In this document: positions 1 through 5,350 of the stretch, one piece after another
Numbering within the stretch: position 1 is the stretch's first letter
How the letters are laid out: the number at the start of each line of letters is the position of its first letter
From: an uncultured Angelakisella sp.
Lineage (GTDB): Bacteria > Bacillota > Clostridia > Oscillospirales > Ruminococcaceae
Direction: 5' to 3'
DNA length: 6,541 nt
Assembly: GCA_910585535.1 (NCBI GenBank)
Contig: CAJUFK010000151.1
Coordinates: 1-6,541, forward strand
Notes under the pieces: model-generated
The model's database searches: none
Seen by the model: only the letters and a program-made list of their open reading frames with translations
Told to the model about the DNA's origin: nothing
Made by a program: the position numbers and the translations under genes

Positions 1-26
1 TGGCATCGAAAGGAGGTCTGCCCACC

Positions 27-1604
27 ATGCCATGCCCACACTACGACATAAAAATTGTCCAGCGGAGCAAGCGGCAGTCCGCTGTTGCCGCCGCCGCTTA
101 CCAGTCCGGCGACCGGCTCTTTTCCGAATACGACCAGCGGCAGAAGTCCTACTCCGAGAAACAGGGCATCGTCCATACGGAGATACTTCTGCCGGAAAAC
201 GCCCCGCCCGGATACGCAGACCGCAACACTTTATGGAACGCCGTTGAAGCCGTGGAGAACCAGTGGAACTCCCAGCTTGCCCGGCGTTTTATCATGGCAC
301 TGCCAAGGGAACTGTCACGGGAAGAACAAATCCGGCTCATGCGGGAATACTGCCAGGCGCAGTTTGTCTCCAAGGGCATGATAGCGGATTTTGCCATTCA
401 CGACAAGGGCGATGGCAACCCCCACGCCCATATCCTCCTCACCCTCCGCCCGATGGACGAACAGGGTCATTGGCTGCCGAAGTGCCGCAAGGAATATGTC
501 CTTGATGAACACGGCCAGCGCATCAAAATGAAAAACGGCGAATGGAAAAGCCGGAGGGTCAACACCGTTGACTGGAACGAGCAGAAGTACGGCGAGATAT
601 GGCGGCATGAATGGGAGGTCATACAGAACCGCTACCTTGAAGCGGCCGGACGGCAGGAGCGTGTCGATCTGCGCTCCTTTGAGCGGCAGAACAATCCCCA
701 TGCCCCGCAGGTCCACCTCGGCCCGTCTGCCTCCGCTATGGAGCGCAGGGGCATACAGACCAACCTCGGCAATCTGAACCGGGACATCGTATCCGCCAAC
801 CGTCTCTTTGACTCCATCCGCCGGGTCATCCGGGATTTGAAAAACTGGCTGGCCGACCTCTCCGAAAAAATCGGGGAGCAGACGGCGCAAAAGCCGGAGG
901 AACAGAACCTTGCCGAAGTCCTCTCCGCCTATATGACGCTCCGCCATGACGGGCGCTCTGACTGGTCGAGGGCCGGACAGACAAAGGCCCAGGTCAACGA
1001 TCTGAAGAAGATGTCGGCGGCAATCATCTTCTTGCAGTCCCATGACATCACCACCGTTCAAAAACTGGGGGCGCATCTGGACGAGGCCAGGGCAACCGCA
1101 AACGGCCTGCGTAATCAAATCAGGAGCAACGACAGATGCACTTCTACCATTGACGCCATCATAGAGGCCGCCGCAGTTGTCCGGGAGTTGAAGCCCCTAC
1201 ACGACCAGTATATGAAAATCGGCTGGAAGTCAAAGAAAGAGAAGTTCGCCGGGGAACACGCTGACGAGCTGCAGAGGTTCAACCGGGCGTTTCGGCTTTT
1301 GAAAAAGTACGAGGTCACTCTCCCGCTTGATGTGAAACCGCTCCGGACGGAGCAGGTCGCACTGAAGAAATCCAGCGCAGACCTGACCGCCCAGCTTGAA
1401 GCGGTGCAGGCCAGTCTTGACGAGTTGAAACAGGTGCGCTGGTGTGTCCGTCAGGTCTTGCCGGATGCCCTGCCCACCATTATTGACGGGAAGAAGTCGG
1501 TGCTGGAACAAATCGAAGCCAATCAGCGAAAAGCACAGCAGGCACGGGAACAGAGCCAGACTCGACAGAGAAAACAGGACAAAGGCCACACTCAAGGCCT
1601 CTGA
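27..1604 (+). CDS. mobA: MobA/MobL family relaxase (MOBQ class), complete
   Basis: Conjugative relaxase expected to nick its oriT, bind covalently to the 5' end and lead the strand into the recipient. The 525-aa protein opens with the family's N-terminal block: HYDIKIVQRSKRQSAVAAAAY (residues 5-25), with Tyr25 at the place expected for the catalytic tyrosine. The metal-binding histidine motif is in FAIHDKGDGNPHAHILL (122-138: His124, His133, His135). Residues 147-240 (WLPKCRKEY, TVDWN, WEVIQNRYLE, VDLRSFERQ) are also typical of MobA/MobL proteins. The C-terminal half is charged and helix-rich with probable coiled coils (about 255-290, 440-470 and 490-520) and no recognisable primase domain. 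The start is set by GGAGG at 12-16, ten bases before the ATG. The oriT, usually upstream of such genes, is not in the window. The stop codon lies inside the terminator stem. Family assignment is secure; the gene symbol is generic. Confidence 0.95.
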   Translation: MPCPHYDIKIVQRSKRQSAVAAAAYQSGDRLFSEYDQRQKSYSEKQGIVHTEILLPENAPPGYADRNTLWNAVEAVENQWNSQLARRFIMALPRELSREEQIRLMREYCQAQFVSKGMIADFAIHDKGDGNPHAHILLTLRPMDEQGHWLPKCRKEYVLDEHGQRIKMKNGEWKSRRVNTVDWNEQKYGEIWRHEWEVIQNRYLEAAGRQERVDLRSFERQNNPHAPQVHLGPSASAMERRGIQTNLGNLNRDIVSANRLFDSIRRVIRDLKNWLADLSEKIGEQTAQKPEEQNLAEVLSAYMTLRHDGRSDWSRAGQTKAQVNDLKKMSAAIIFLQSHDITTVQKLGAHLDEARATANGLRNQIRSNDRCTSTIDAIIEAAAVVRELKPLHDQYMKIGWKSKKEKFAGEHADELQRFNRAFRLLKKYEVTLPLDVKPLRTEQVALKKSSADLTAQLEAVQASLDELKQVRWCVRQVLPDALPTIIDGKKSVLEQIEANQRKAQQAREQSQTRQRKQDKGHTQGL

Positions 1605-1638
1605 TTTTCGGAAAGCAAATCAGAGGCCTTTTTCGTTT
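1594..1638 (+). terminator. Rho-independent terminator of the relaxase gene
   Basis: A perfect 14-bp stem (AAGGCCTCTGATTT at 1594-1607 with its complement at 1617-1630) encloses a 9-base loop and is followed by a T-rich tract from 1629. The left arm contains the last relaxase codons and the TGA stop. There is no T-tract on the other side, so it should act mainly on + strand transcripts and not on the opposing R-M operon. Confidence 0.9.
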
Positions 1639-1678
1639 CTGGGCATACCATACTTTTAAGTATGCCCGGTCTTACATA
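1596..1678 (+). repeat. Imperfect direct repeat, copy A (left edge of R-M cassette)
   Basis: Aligns with 5190-5270 in the same orientation. From 1600 to 1658 the alignment needs no gap; two single-base gaps are needed later. About 62 of 79 positions match between 1600 and 1678. The longest identical blocks are TCTGATTTT, GGGCATACC and GTATGCCCGGTCT. The repeat ends about 20 bases before the stop codon of the last R-M gene. Arm sequences have changed in both copies while pairing is kept, so these are related structured elements and not a recent exact target duplication. Confidence 0.75.
1639..1669. repeat. Second hairpin after the relaxase terminator (copy A)
   Basis: Six bases after the T-tract, GGGCATAC (1641-1648) pairs with GTATGCCC (1660-1667); adding a T-G wobble and a C-G pair gives a 10-bp stem. 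The loop contains CATACTT, which could instead pair with AAGTATG (1658-1664), so two mutually exclusive folds exist. No T-run follows. The same hairpin recurs at 5233-5262 with a perfect stem. Role unknown: transcript stabiliser, or a site for a DNA-binding protein. Confidence 0.7.
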
Positions 1679-1696
1679 GTAAGATAAGGTGAAGTC

Positions 1697-2281
1697 TTAC
1701 CGATTAAATTGAGCAATCAAAGCTGAACTCAATGCCGATAACGATGACACTTGTCCCAATCCACTATACTCAAAGTTTTGTGTTATCGTATTCCATTCCA
1801 TGAAGCCCAAAAGATGCTCCACCTCTGACCCATCCGCTTTCTTTCGCACTATTTTGGAGGCATCTTCTTCAAAAGAAAGTATCCTGATAAGCCGCTCACT
1901 TGCACCAGCATCAATATTTATCAGCAATCCATACTTCGCGTTAGAAACGAGATTGTAGCCCACGAGTTGTGACCACTGATTTAACCCTGCTGCATCTATC
2001 AGTTTAACTTCCAATATAACAATTTCAAAATGCGACCCATTCGTCACAACACCAAATATATCCAGATTTAGTGGCGGTGTTGCTTCTGCATAGGTTTCTA
2101 TGCAAGCACATTCTGCTGGATGCTCCCTAATAAGTTCTTTCAGTTTGCTGGTCAGCTCGCCACTTTTCCAAAAAATTTTAATATCGTCAATACCGCCTGC
2201 TCTAAAATTGCTTTGCAGTTGGGATTCAATATGACGAATAATTTCTGGATAGTGTGCGACCTCGTTCTTCGCTCTCCTCAT
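1697..2281 (-). CDS. PD-(D/E)XK nuclease, probable cleavage subunit of the R-M system
   Basis: A 194-aa protein with the layout of a PD-(D/E)XK nuclease core. An Asp on a hydrophobic strand (LNLDIFGVV, Asp74) is followed by EIVILEVKL with Glu91-x-Lys93, then NQWSQLVGY (Gln105), a helix pattern common after the catalytic strand in this superfamily. A further strand follows (YGLLINID, 117-124). Asp74, Glu91 and Lys93 are the expected metal and catalytic residues. The N-terminal 60 residues are helical and could hold another acidic ligand. No separate DNA-recognition domain is evident and the protein is short for a stand-alone type II enzyme. It starts at the ATG overlapping the stop of the preceding gene (ATGA), with GGAGG at 2296-2292 ten bases upstream. 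It is the last gene of the operon. Nuclease fold is fairly secure; the restriction role is inferred from the operon. Confidence 0.75.
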   Translation of the reverse strand: MRRAKNEVAHYPEIIRHIESQLQSNFRAGGIDDIKIFWKSGELTSKLKELIREHPAECACIETYAEATPPLNLDIFGVVTNGSHFEIVILEVKLIDAAGLNQWSQLVGYNLVSNAKYGLLINIDAGASERLIRILSFEEDASKIVRKKADGSEVEHLLGFMEWNTITQNFEYSGLGQVSSLSALSSALIAQFNR

Positions 2282-3663
2282 TTCAAATCTGCCTCCGTTA
2301 TGGCTCTGACCTTAATTTTGTAAGGATTATCTGGGCATTTTTGAATGAGTTTCTTATATACCTTCGGATTGTTAGGGCCAACGAGAGCGCCATAAACACC
2401 CATTTGGATAACAATCGGAGTAAATAAATCGGGGCGCATGATAAGTACTTCTGCATCAGGATGGCTTTTTAGGTACTCACTTATGATTGTATCCTTTGAG
2501 CCTTTTGGACGAAGTCCATTAAGCTGATTTGTCACAGCCGCAATAAGGTAAGCCAGAGCCAAGATTACCTTGTTCATTGGATACCCTGCACCCAAACCAT
2601 TACTGTAAAGGAGGTCGGTCTCACTACTTCCATACAAATCAGCAATTTTCACCGACACAGTACGATATGTGCGATTTTGATAAATTGGGGCGGATGCCAA
2701 AATTGTCTGAATTTCAGAGATACGCCCCTTCACCAAAACAGGAAATGGATTGATGCAGTATTGAGCATTTGCAAGTAACTTGTTTACTTCACCATACGGA
2801 GCATGATCACATGATAGAACAGCACAAACATGGCGATTATGCAAATAGTGTCCGCCTCTGATAACATCGGGAAGAAGCGGACTGTCCTCGTCACAGTGAA
2901 CACAAGTCACAGATGGCAATTTGATTTCCCGTTCATCACACGGGATTGCAACATTCTCCTCCGCTTCTAATTTCTTGTTTTCGCGAGCGGAGAGAACTTT
3001 TGATGTAAATGCAAAAGCACCAAACTTCTCATACTGGTCTAAATAAACTCGTAATTTGAACCCCTTTTTCCACCTTTTATCATATGGATTACTGCCACAA
3101 TGAAAGTTGGGGTGATTCCATAGAATCTGGTCTGGATAACAGCCAATACTATGTAACAGCTTGCAAAGTGAACATACAAAATCAAATTCAAAACCAGAGA
3201 TTTCAAAGGAAACCATCTGCTTGTCATCATTAAAGCGCCTATGAGAACGCTTTGTGCTGCCTATAGTATCTGCTAAACCTGCGATAAACCGCCGTTTCAA
3301 GTTGTCATCAACCAACTCTGGAACAATTTTGCTAATATTAGCGTGTTTTCTTATTTCGCCTTCACACCGAATACCATATCCCTCTAATTCGGAACGAAGT
3401 GTACTCATATCGCCTTCACAGAGGATATTCCACACGCCACTGACGGAAGTATCATAGGACACCGAGATGCCATAAATCACCCTAAACATAGGGCTTACTA
3501 ATTTCATAACATCACGAGAAATCTCGCCTGCTCTTTTGGGATTTGCTTCGTATGACCCCCACTGTTTGAAAGGAAGCCGAATTTTGAAAACATCTTCGGC
3601 GTTTCCCCAGATACCGCCACCAATAATCAATCCTAAAATATATGCCTTATCAGTATTCATCAT
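2278..3663 (-). CDS. LAGLIDADG-like protein with Cys/His cluster, putative DNA-recognition subunit of the R-M system
   Basis: A 461-aa protein of no family I can name with certainty. AYILGLIIGGGIWG (7-20) and RRFIAGLADTIGST (124-137) resemble the two LAGLIDADG helices of monomeric homing endonucleases, about 118 residues apart. After each comes strand-rich sequence, as in that fold (for instance MVSFEISGFEFDFVCSLCKLLHSIGC, 150-175). The acidic residue before the final Gly is replaced in both motifs (Gly16, Ile134), so cleavage by this fold is unlikely. Residues 254-287 carry a Cys/His cluster (C254-x2-C257, H272, H275, H278, C280, C285, H287) that could bind zinc. The C-terminal 170 residues are unassigned. 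Its ATG overlaps the methyltransferase stop (ATGA) and GAAGGGAG at 3680-3673 precedes it; the following Met codon at 3660 is a less likely start. Position between methyltransferase and nuclease suggests target recognition for restriction. That role is inference. Confidence 0.6.
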   Translation of the reverse strand: MMNTDKAYILGLIIGGGIWGNAEDVFKIRLPFKQWGSYEANPKRAGEISRDVMKLVSPMFRVIYGISVSYDTSVSGVWNILCEGDMSTLRSELEGYGIRCEGEIRKHANISKIVPELVDDNLKRRFIAGLADTIGSTKRSHRRFNDDKQMVSFEISGFEFDFVCSLCKLLHSIGCYPDQILWNHPNFHCGSNPYDKRWKKGFKLRVYLDQYEKFGAFAFTSKVLSARENKKLEAEENVAIPCDEREIKLPSVTCVHCDEDSPLLPDVIRGGHYLHNRHVCAVLSCDHAPYGEVNKLLANAQYCINPFPVLVKGRISEIQTILASAPIYQNRTYRTVSVKIADLYGSSETDLLYSNGLGAGYPMNKVILALAYLIAAVTNQLNGLRPKGSKDTIISEYLKSHPDAEVLIMRPDLFTPIVIQMGVYGALVGPNNPKVYKKLIQKCPDNPYKIKVRAITEADLK

Positions 3664-4715
3664 TGCTTAATGCTCCCTTCGCAAAAAACCTGCTGCATAA
3701 TCGCCAAAGCAATCGCATTTGCCATATTAACAGGAACCGCATTACCAATGACTTTGTACATAGCTGTAATATTTTTCAAACTGTCATCAATAAAAACATA
3801 GTCGTCAGGGAAAGTTTGGATACGAGCAATTTCCCTGATAGTAAAACGGCGGTTTTCTACTGGGTGGACTATACCGCAATTCTCCGGCTGTGCCGATGCC
3901 GTAATTGTCCCACAAATCTCGTTCCGAGAAAAGCGGCGATAAAAATTAGGCGAATGGTATTTCTTCATGTTGTCCCTAATTCGCTTGAATCGTGGAGCTA
4001 AATGTTCATAAGGAACATCCTTCCAAGACCCGCCCTCTGGAATGTATGAAATCATCTCTAAAGCTTGCGGCGAAAGAGGCCAATCAACCTGATGTGTTGC
4101 ATCATCGGGAACAGGCAACACATTCCCCAGTGTTAAGCCATCTTTGGACTGCTTGTCTGGAAATACGAATGTAATATTCAAATCTTTGCGGACACCGACA
4201 AATAAAACTCGTTGCCGGTTTTGTGGGACTCGATAATCAGACGCATTAATAAGTCGGTGGACAACATTGTAACCGACACCGTTCATTGTTGAAAGGTCGG
4301 ATACAATAACTTCCGCCAAATTCCGACCATCGATATACTTTGTTGATAAAAGACCTCTAACATTCTCAAAAACAATAACTTTTGGCATTTTCTTTTCGAT
4401 GATACGCAAACATTCTTTGTACAGCATACCACGAGAATCATGCACCCCCCGCCTGTTGCCAGCACTCGAAAAAGGTTGGCAAGGGAAGCCAGCAGTCAGT
4501 ATATCACAGTCTGGAATCTCGTCAGCGTTAACCGTCATAATATCGCGGCCATCAATCTCGCCTAAATTAAGACGGTATACAGCCTGCGCATCACTATCAA
4601 AATCGTTTGCCCAGATGACATTGAAACCAGCCCGCATAAAGCCACAATCCAAGCCACCGCAACCAGAAAACAGCGAAACCATCTTCGGGCCATTCATAGT
4701 TATGTTATCTATCAT
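3660..4715 (-). CDS. DNA (cytosine-5-)-methyltransferase, type II R-M
   Basis: Transfers methyl from S-adenosylmethionine to C5 of cytosine in a specific site, protecting host DNA. In the 351-aa form the conserved motifs are complete and in order: motif I MVSLFSGCGGLDCGF (12-26), motif IV GFPCQPFSSAG with catalytic Cys79 (76-86), motif VI ENVRG (117-121), motif VIII QNRQR (165-169), a recognition region of roughly 180-285, motif IX RRFTIREIARIQTFPDDY (289-306) and motif X KVIGNAVPVNMANAIA (321-336). I cannot assign the target site. The start at 4715 has GAGGT at 4727-4723, seven bases away, and puts motif I about 12 residues from the N terminus, as usual. The frame is open upstream to an ATG at 4829, which would add 38 residues but lacks a good ribosome binding site. 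The stop overlaps the next gene by ATGA. No vsr-type repair gene is nearby. Confidence 0.95.
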   Translation of the reverse strand: MIDNITMNGPKMVSLFSGCGGLDCGFMRAGFNVIWANDFDSDAQAVYRLNLGEIDGRDIMTVNADEIPDCDILTAGFPCQPFSSAGNRRGVHDSRGMLYKECLRIIEKKMPKVIVFENVRGLLSTKYIDGRNLAEVIVSDLSTMNGVGYNVVHRLINASDYRVPQNRQRVLFVGVRKDLNITFVFPDKQSKDGLTLGNVLPVPDDATHQVDWPLSPQALEMISYIPEGGSWKDVPYEHLAPRFKRIRDNMKKYHSPNFYRRFSRNEICGTITASAQPENCGIVHPVENRRFTIREIARIQTFPDDYVFIDDSLKNITAMYKVIGNAVPVNMANAIALAIMQQVFCEGSIKQ

Positions 4716-4722
4716 AGTCTTT

Positions 4723-4727
4723 ACCTC
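4723..4727 (-). promoter_or_regulatory. Ribosome binding site that selects the methyltransferase start
   Basis: GAGGT on the - strand, seven bases before the ATG at 4715. The competing in-frame ATG at 4829 lies only five bases after the regulator's stop and has no comparable purine-rich site in front of it. The site therefore favours the shorter 351-aa protein. Confidence 0.65.
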
Positions 4728-4834
4728 GCAATTCTGAAAACACTTATGCTTTAAGTCCGATACCATAACACCATGAATGAACATATCGCTAATACAATCA
4801 AAGGCTTTTCCCCAAGAAAATGATTGCATTGGTA

Positions 4835-5092
4835 TCAGCTATTACCGACTTCTTCGTTTTTTTCGGAAGAACGGACATAACGGATTATATCTGCTAAATC
4901 ACAGTCAAGTGCATAACAAATGCGAGCCAGAACATCAAGGTCGGGTCTTTTGATATCGTTTTTACAATATGCATTCAACTGGGTTCTTTGTAGGTTTGCT
5001 TTTGCAGCCAAGCTATTTTTGCTTATATGCCTTTCCAGCAAGTATTCGGCCAAAATAATATCAAAATGTCCATAATCAAGAGGCTCGCTCAT
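4835..5092 (-). CDS. XRE/Cro-C1-type helix-turn-helix regulator, likely controller of the R-M operon
   Basis: An 85-aa protein that is almost entirely one HTH domain: DIILAEYLLERHISKNSLAAKANL (11-34), then the recognition-helix region QRTQLNAYCKNDIKRP (35-50), then DLDVLARICYALDCDLADIIRYV (51-73), which matches the last helices of small Cro/C1-like regulators. It has a short charged tail (SSEKNEEVGNS). The start at 5092 follows GGGGGG (5104-5099) by six bases. It is first in the operon, 119 bases before the preferred methyltransferase start. By analogy with R-M controller proteins and with small HTH repressors beside C5-methyltransferases, it probably regulates its own promoter and so the timing of methyltransferase and nuclease expression. 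Whether it activates or represses cannot be read from sequence. Confidence 0.85.
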   Translation of the reverse strand: MSEPLDYGHFDIILAEYLLERHISKNSLAAKANLQRTQLNAYCKNDIKRPDLDVLARICYALDCDLADIIRYVRSSEKNEEVGNS

Positions 5093-5113
5093 TACATACC
5101 CCCCTTTTTTTCA

Positions 5114-5141
5114 ATTATAGCAGAAAACCGGGATATGTACA
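5114..5141 (-). promoter_or_regulatory. Predicted promoter of the R-M operon
   Basis: A perfect TATAAT lies at 5119-5114 on the - strand, with TGTACA (5141-5136; 4 of 6 matches to TTGACA) 16 bases upstream. Transcription would start just before the regulator's G-rich ribosome binding site. The weak -35 fits a regulated promoter. A second TATAAT at 5153-5148 lacks a good -35. Confidence 0.6.
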
Positions 5142-5152
5142 GCTGTAATTAT
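5133..5152. promoter_or_regulatory. Candidate operator palindrome for the XRE-type regulator
   Basis: TACAGCTGTA (5138-5147) is a perfect 10-bp palindrome. Adding the flanking ATA/TAT gives a 20-bp site in which 16 positions are symmetric. It covers the predicted -35 element of the R-M promoter, where binding of a dimeric HTH protein could block polymerase, and lies about 40-60 bases upstream of the regulator gene. Binding by this regulator is inferred. Confidence 0.5.
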
Positions 5153-5189
5153 ATGCAGGGGGATAAATGTTCTATCCTTAGCTATCGCG

Positions 5190-5227
5190 AGCGTCTGATT
5201 TTTAAAAAGAAAGTCAGGCGCTTTTTT
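5190..5227 (+). terminator. Rho-independent terminator, copy B
   Basis: The stem 5190-5201 pairs with 5211-5222 (12 bp including two G-T wobbles), followed by six T. It points along the + strand, but no + strand gene ends just upstream, so it looks like a relic of the backbone's intergenic block. It would insulate RepA from + strand transcription entering from the cassette side. Confidence 0.7.
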
Positions 5228-5232
5228 CATTT

Positions 5233-5262
5233 CCGGGCATACCGGCCTTCCAGTATGCCCGG
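5233..5262. repeat. Second hairpin, copy B
   Basis: CCGGGCATAC (5233-5242) pairs perfectly with GTATGCCCGG (5253-5262) around a 10-base loop, five bases after the terminator T-run. It is the counterpart of 1639-1669. The outer T-G wobble there is a C-G pair here, so pairing is maintained while sequence changes. Confidence 0.7.
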
Positions 5263-5266
5263 TCTA

Positions 5267-5318
5267 CATACCGCAGGAAGGGAGGCATCCAAGAGCAGAA
5301 CAGCGCATTGGCGGTATG
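5267..5318. repeat. Inverted repeat in the leader of the RepA-like gene
   Basis: CATACCGC (5267-5274) and GCGGTATG (5311-5318) form an 8-bp inverted repeat 36 bases apart, between the copy B hairpin and the RepA ribosome binding site. It could be a leader stem or two half-sites for a protein. I find no convincing promoter for RepA in this stretch. Confidence 0.4.
5274..5290 (+). repeat. Leader motif shared by RepA and the following gene (first copy)
   Basis: CAGGAAGGGAGGCATCC here and CAGGAAGGCATCC at 6482-6494 differ only by a four-base insertion. Both lie in the untranslated leaders of consecutive + strand genes. The match is short, so its meaning is uncertain. Confidence 0.35.
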
Positions 5319-5350
5319 CCATCTCACAGGAAAGGAAGTGAACACCCAAA

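Larger units (their letters stand above)
1679..5189 (-). other. Restriction-modification cassette inserted in a mobilization/replication backbone
   Basis: Four genes on the - strand (regulator, C5-cytosine methyltransferase, LAGLIDADG-like protein, PD-(D/E)XK nuclease), bounded by the two direct-repeat copies. The cassette is visibly AT-richer than the flanking + strand genes and uses A/T-ending codons more. No transposase, integrase or IS end is visible at either edge, so the insertion mechanism is not shown. Homologous recombination through the repeated hairpin block is one possibility. The boundaries are those of the repeats and are approximate. Confidence 0.7.
5190..5270 (+). repeat. Imperfect direct repeat, copy B (right edge of R-M cassette)
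   Basis: Second copy of the terminator-plus-hairpin block found at 1596-1678, same orientation, 3594 bases apart over the ungapped part. Similarity stops sharply after ACATA at 5270 and before about 5190. The sequence upstream of it does not resemble the relaxase 3' end, so only the non-coding block is shared. Confidence 0.75.

Noticed and set aside
315..1118. Long open frame on the - strand inside the relaxase gene (267 codons)
   Set aside because: It is antisense to a well-supported MobA/MobL gene of GC-rich codon use, and its translation shows no recognisable motif. It has the character of a shadow frame.
2278..3663. Active LAGLIDADG homing endonuclease, intein or intron-encoded gene
   Set aside because: Both catalytic acidic positions are replaced, no host gene is interrupted (all neighbours are intact), and the gene is translationally coupled within the R-M operon.
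3755..3772. Second operator-like sequence, TGTACATAGCTGTAAT, resembling the R-M operator
   Set aside because: It encodes the conserved NITAMYKVIGN stretch at methyltransferase motif X, has a two-base insertion in the palindrome centre and is far from any promoter. Coincidence is more likely.
4740..4800. Separate promoter for the methyltransferase in the gap after the regulator
   Set aside because: Only weak partial matches (a TTGATT-like hexamer without a fitting -10 at proper spacing) are seen, not enough to call a promoter.
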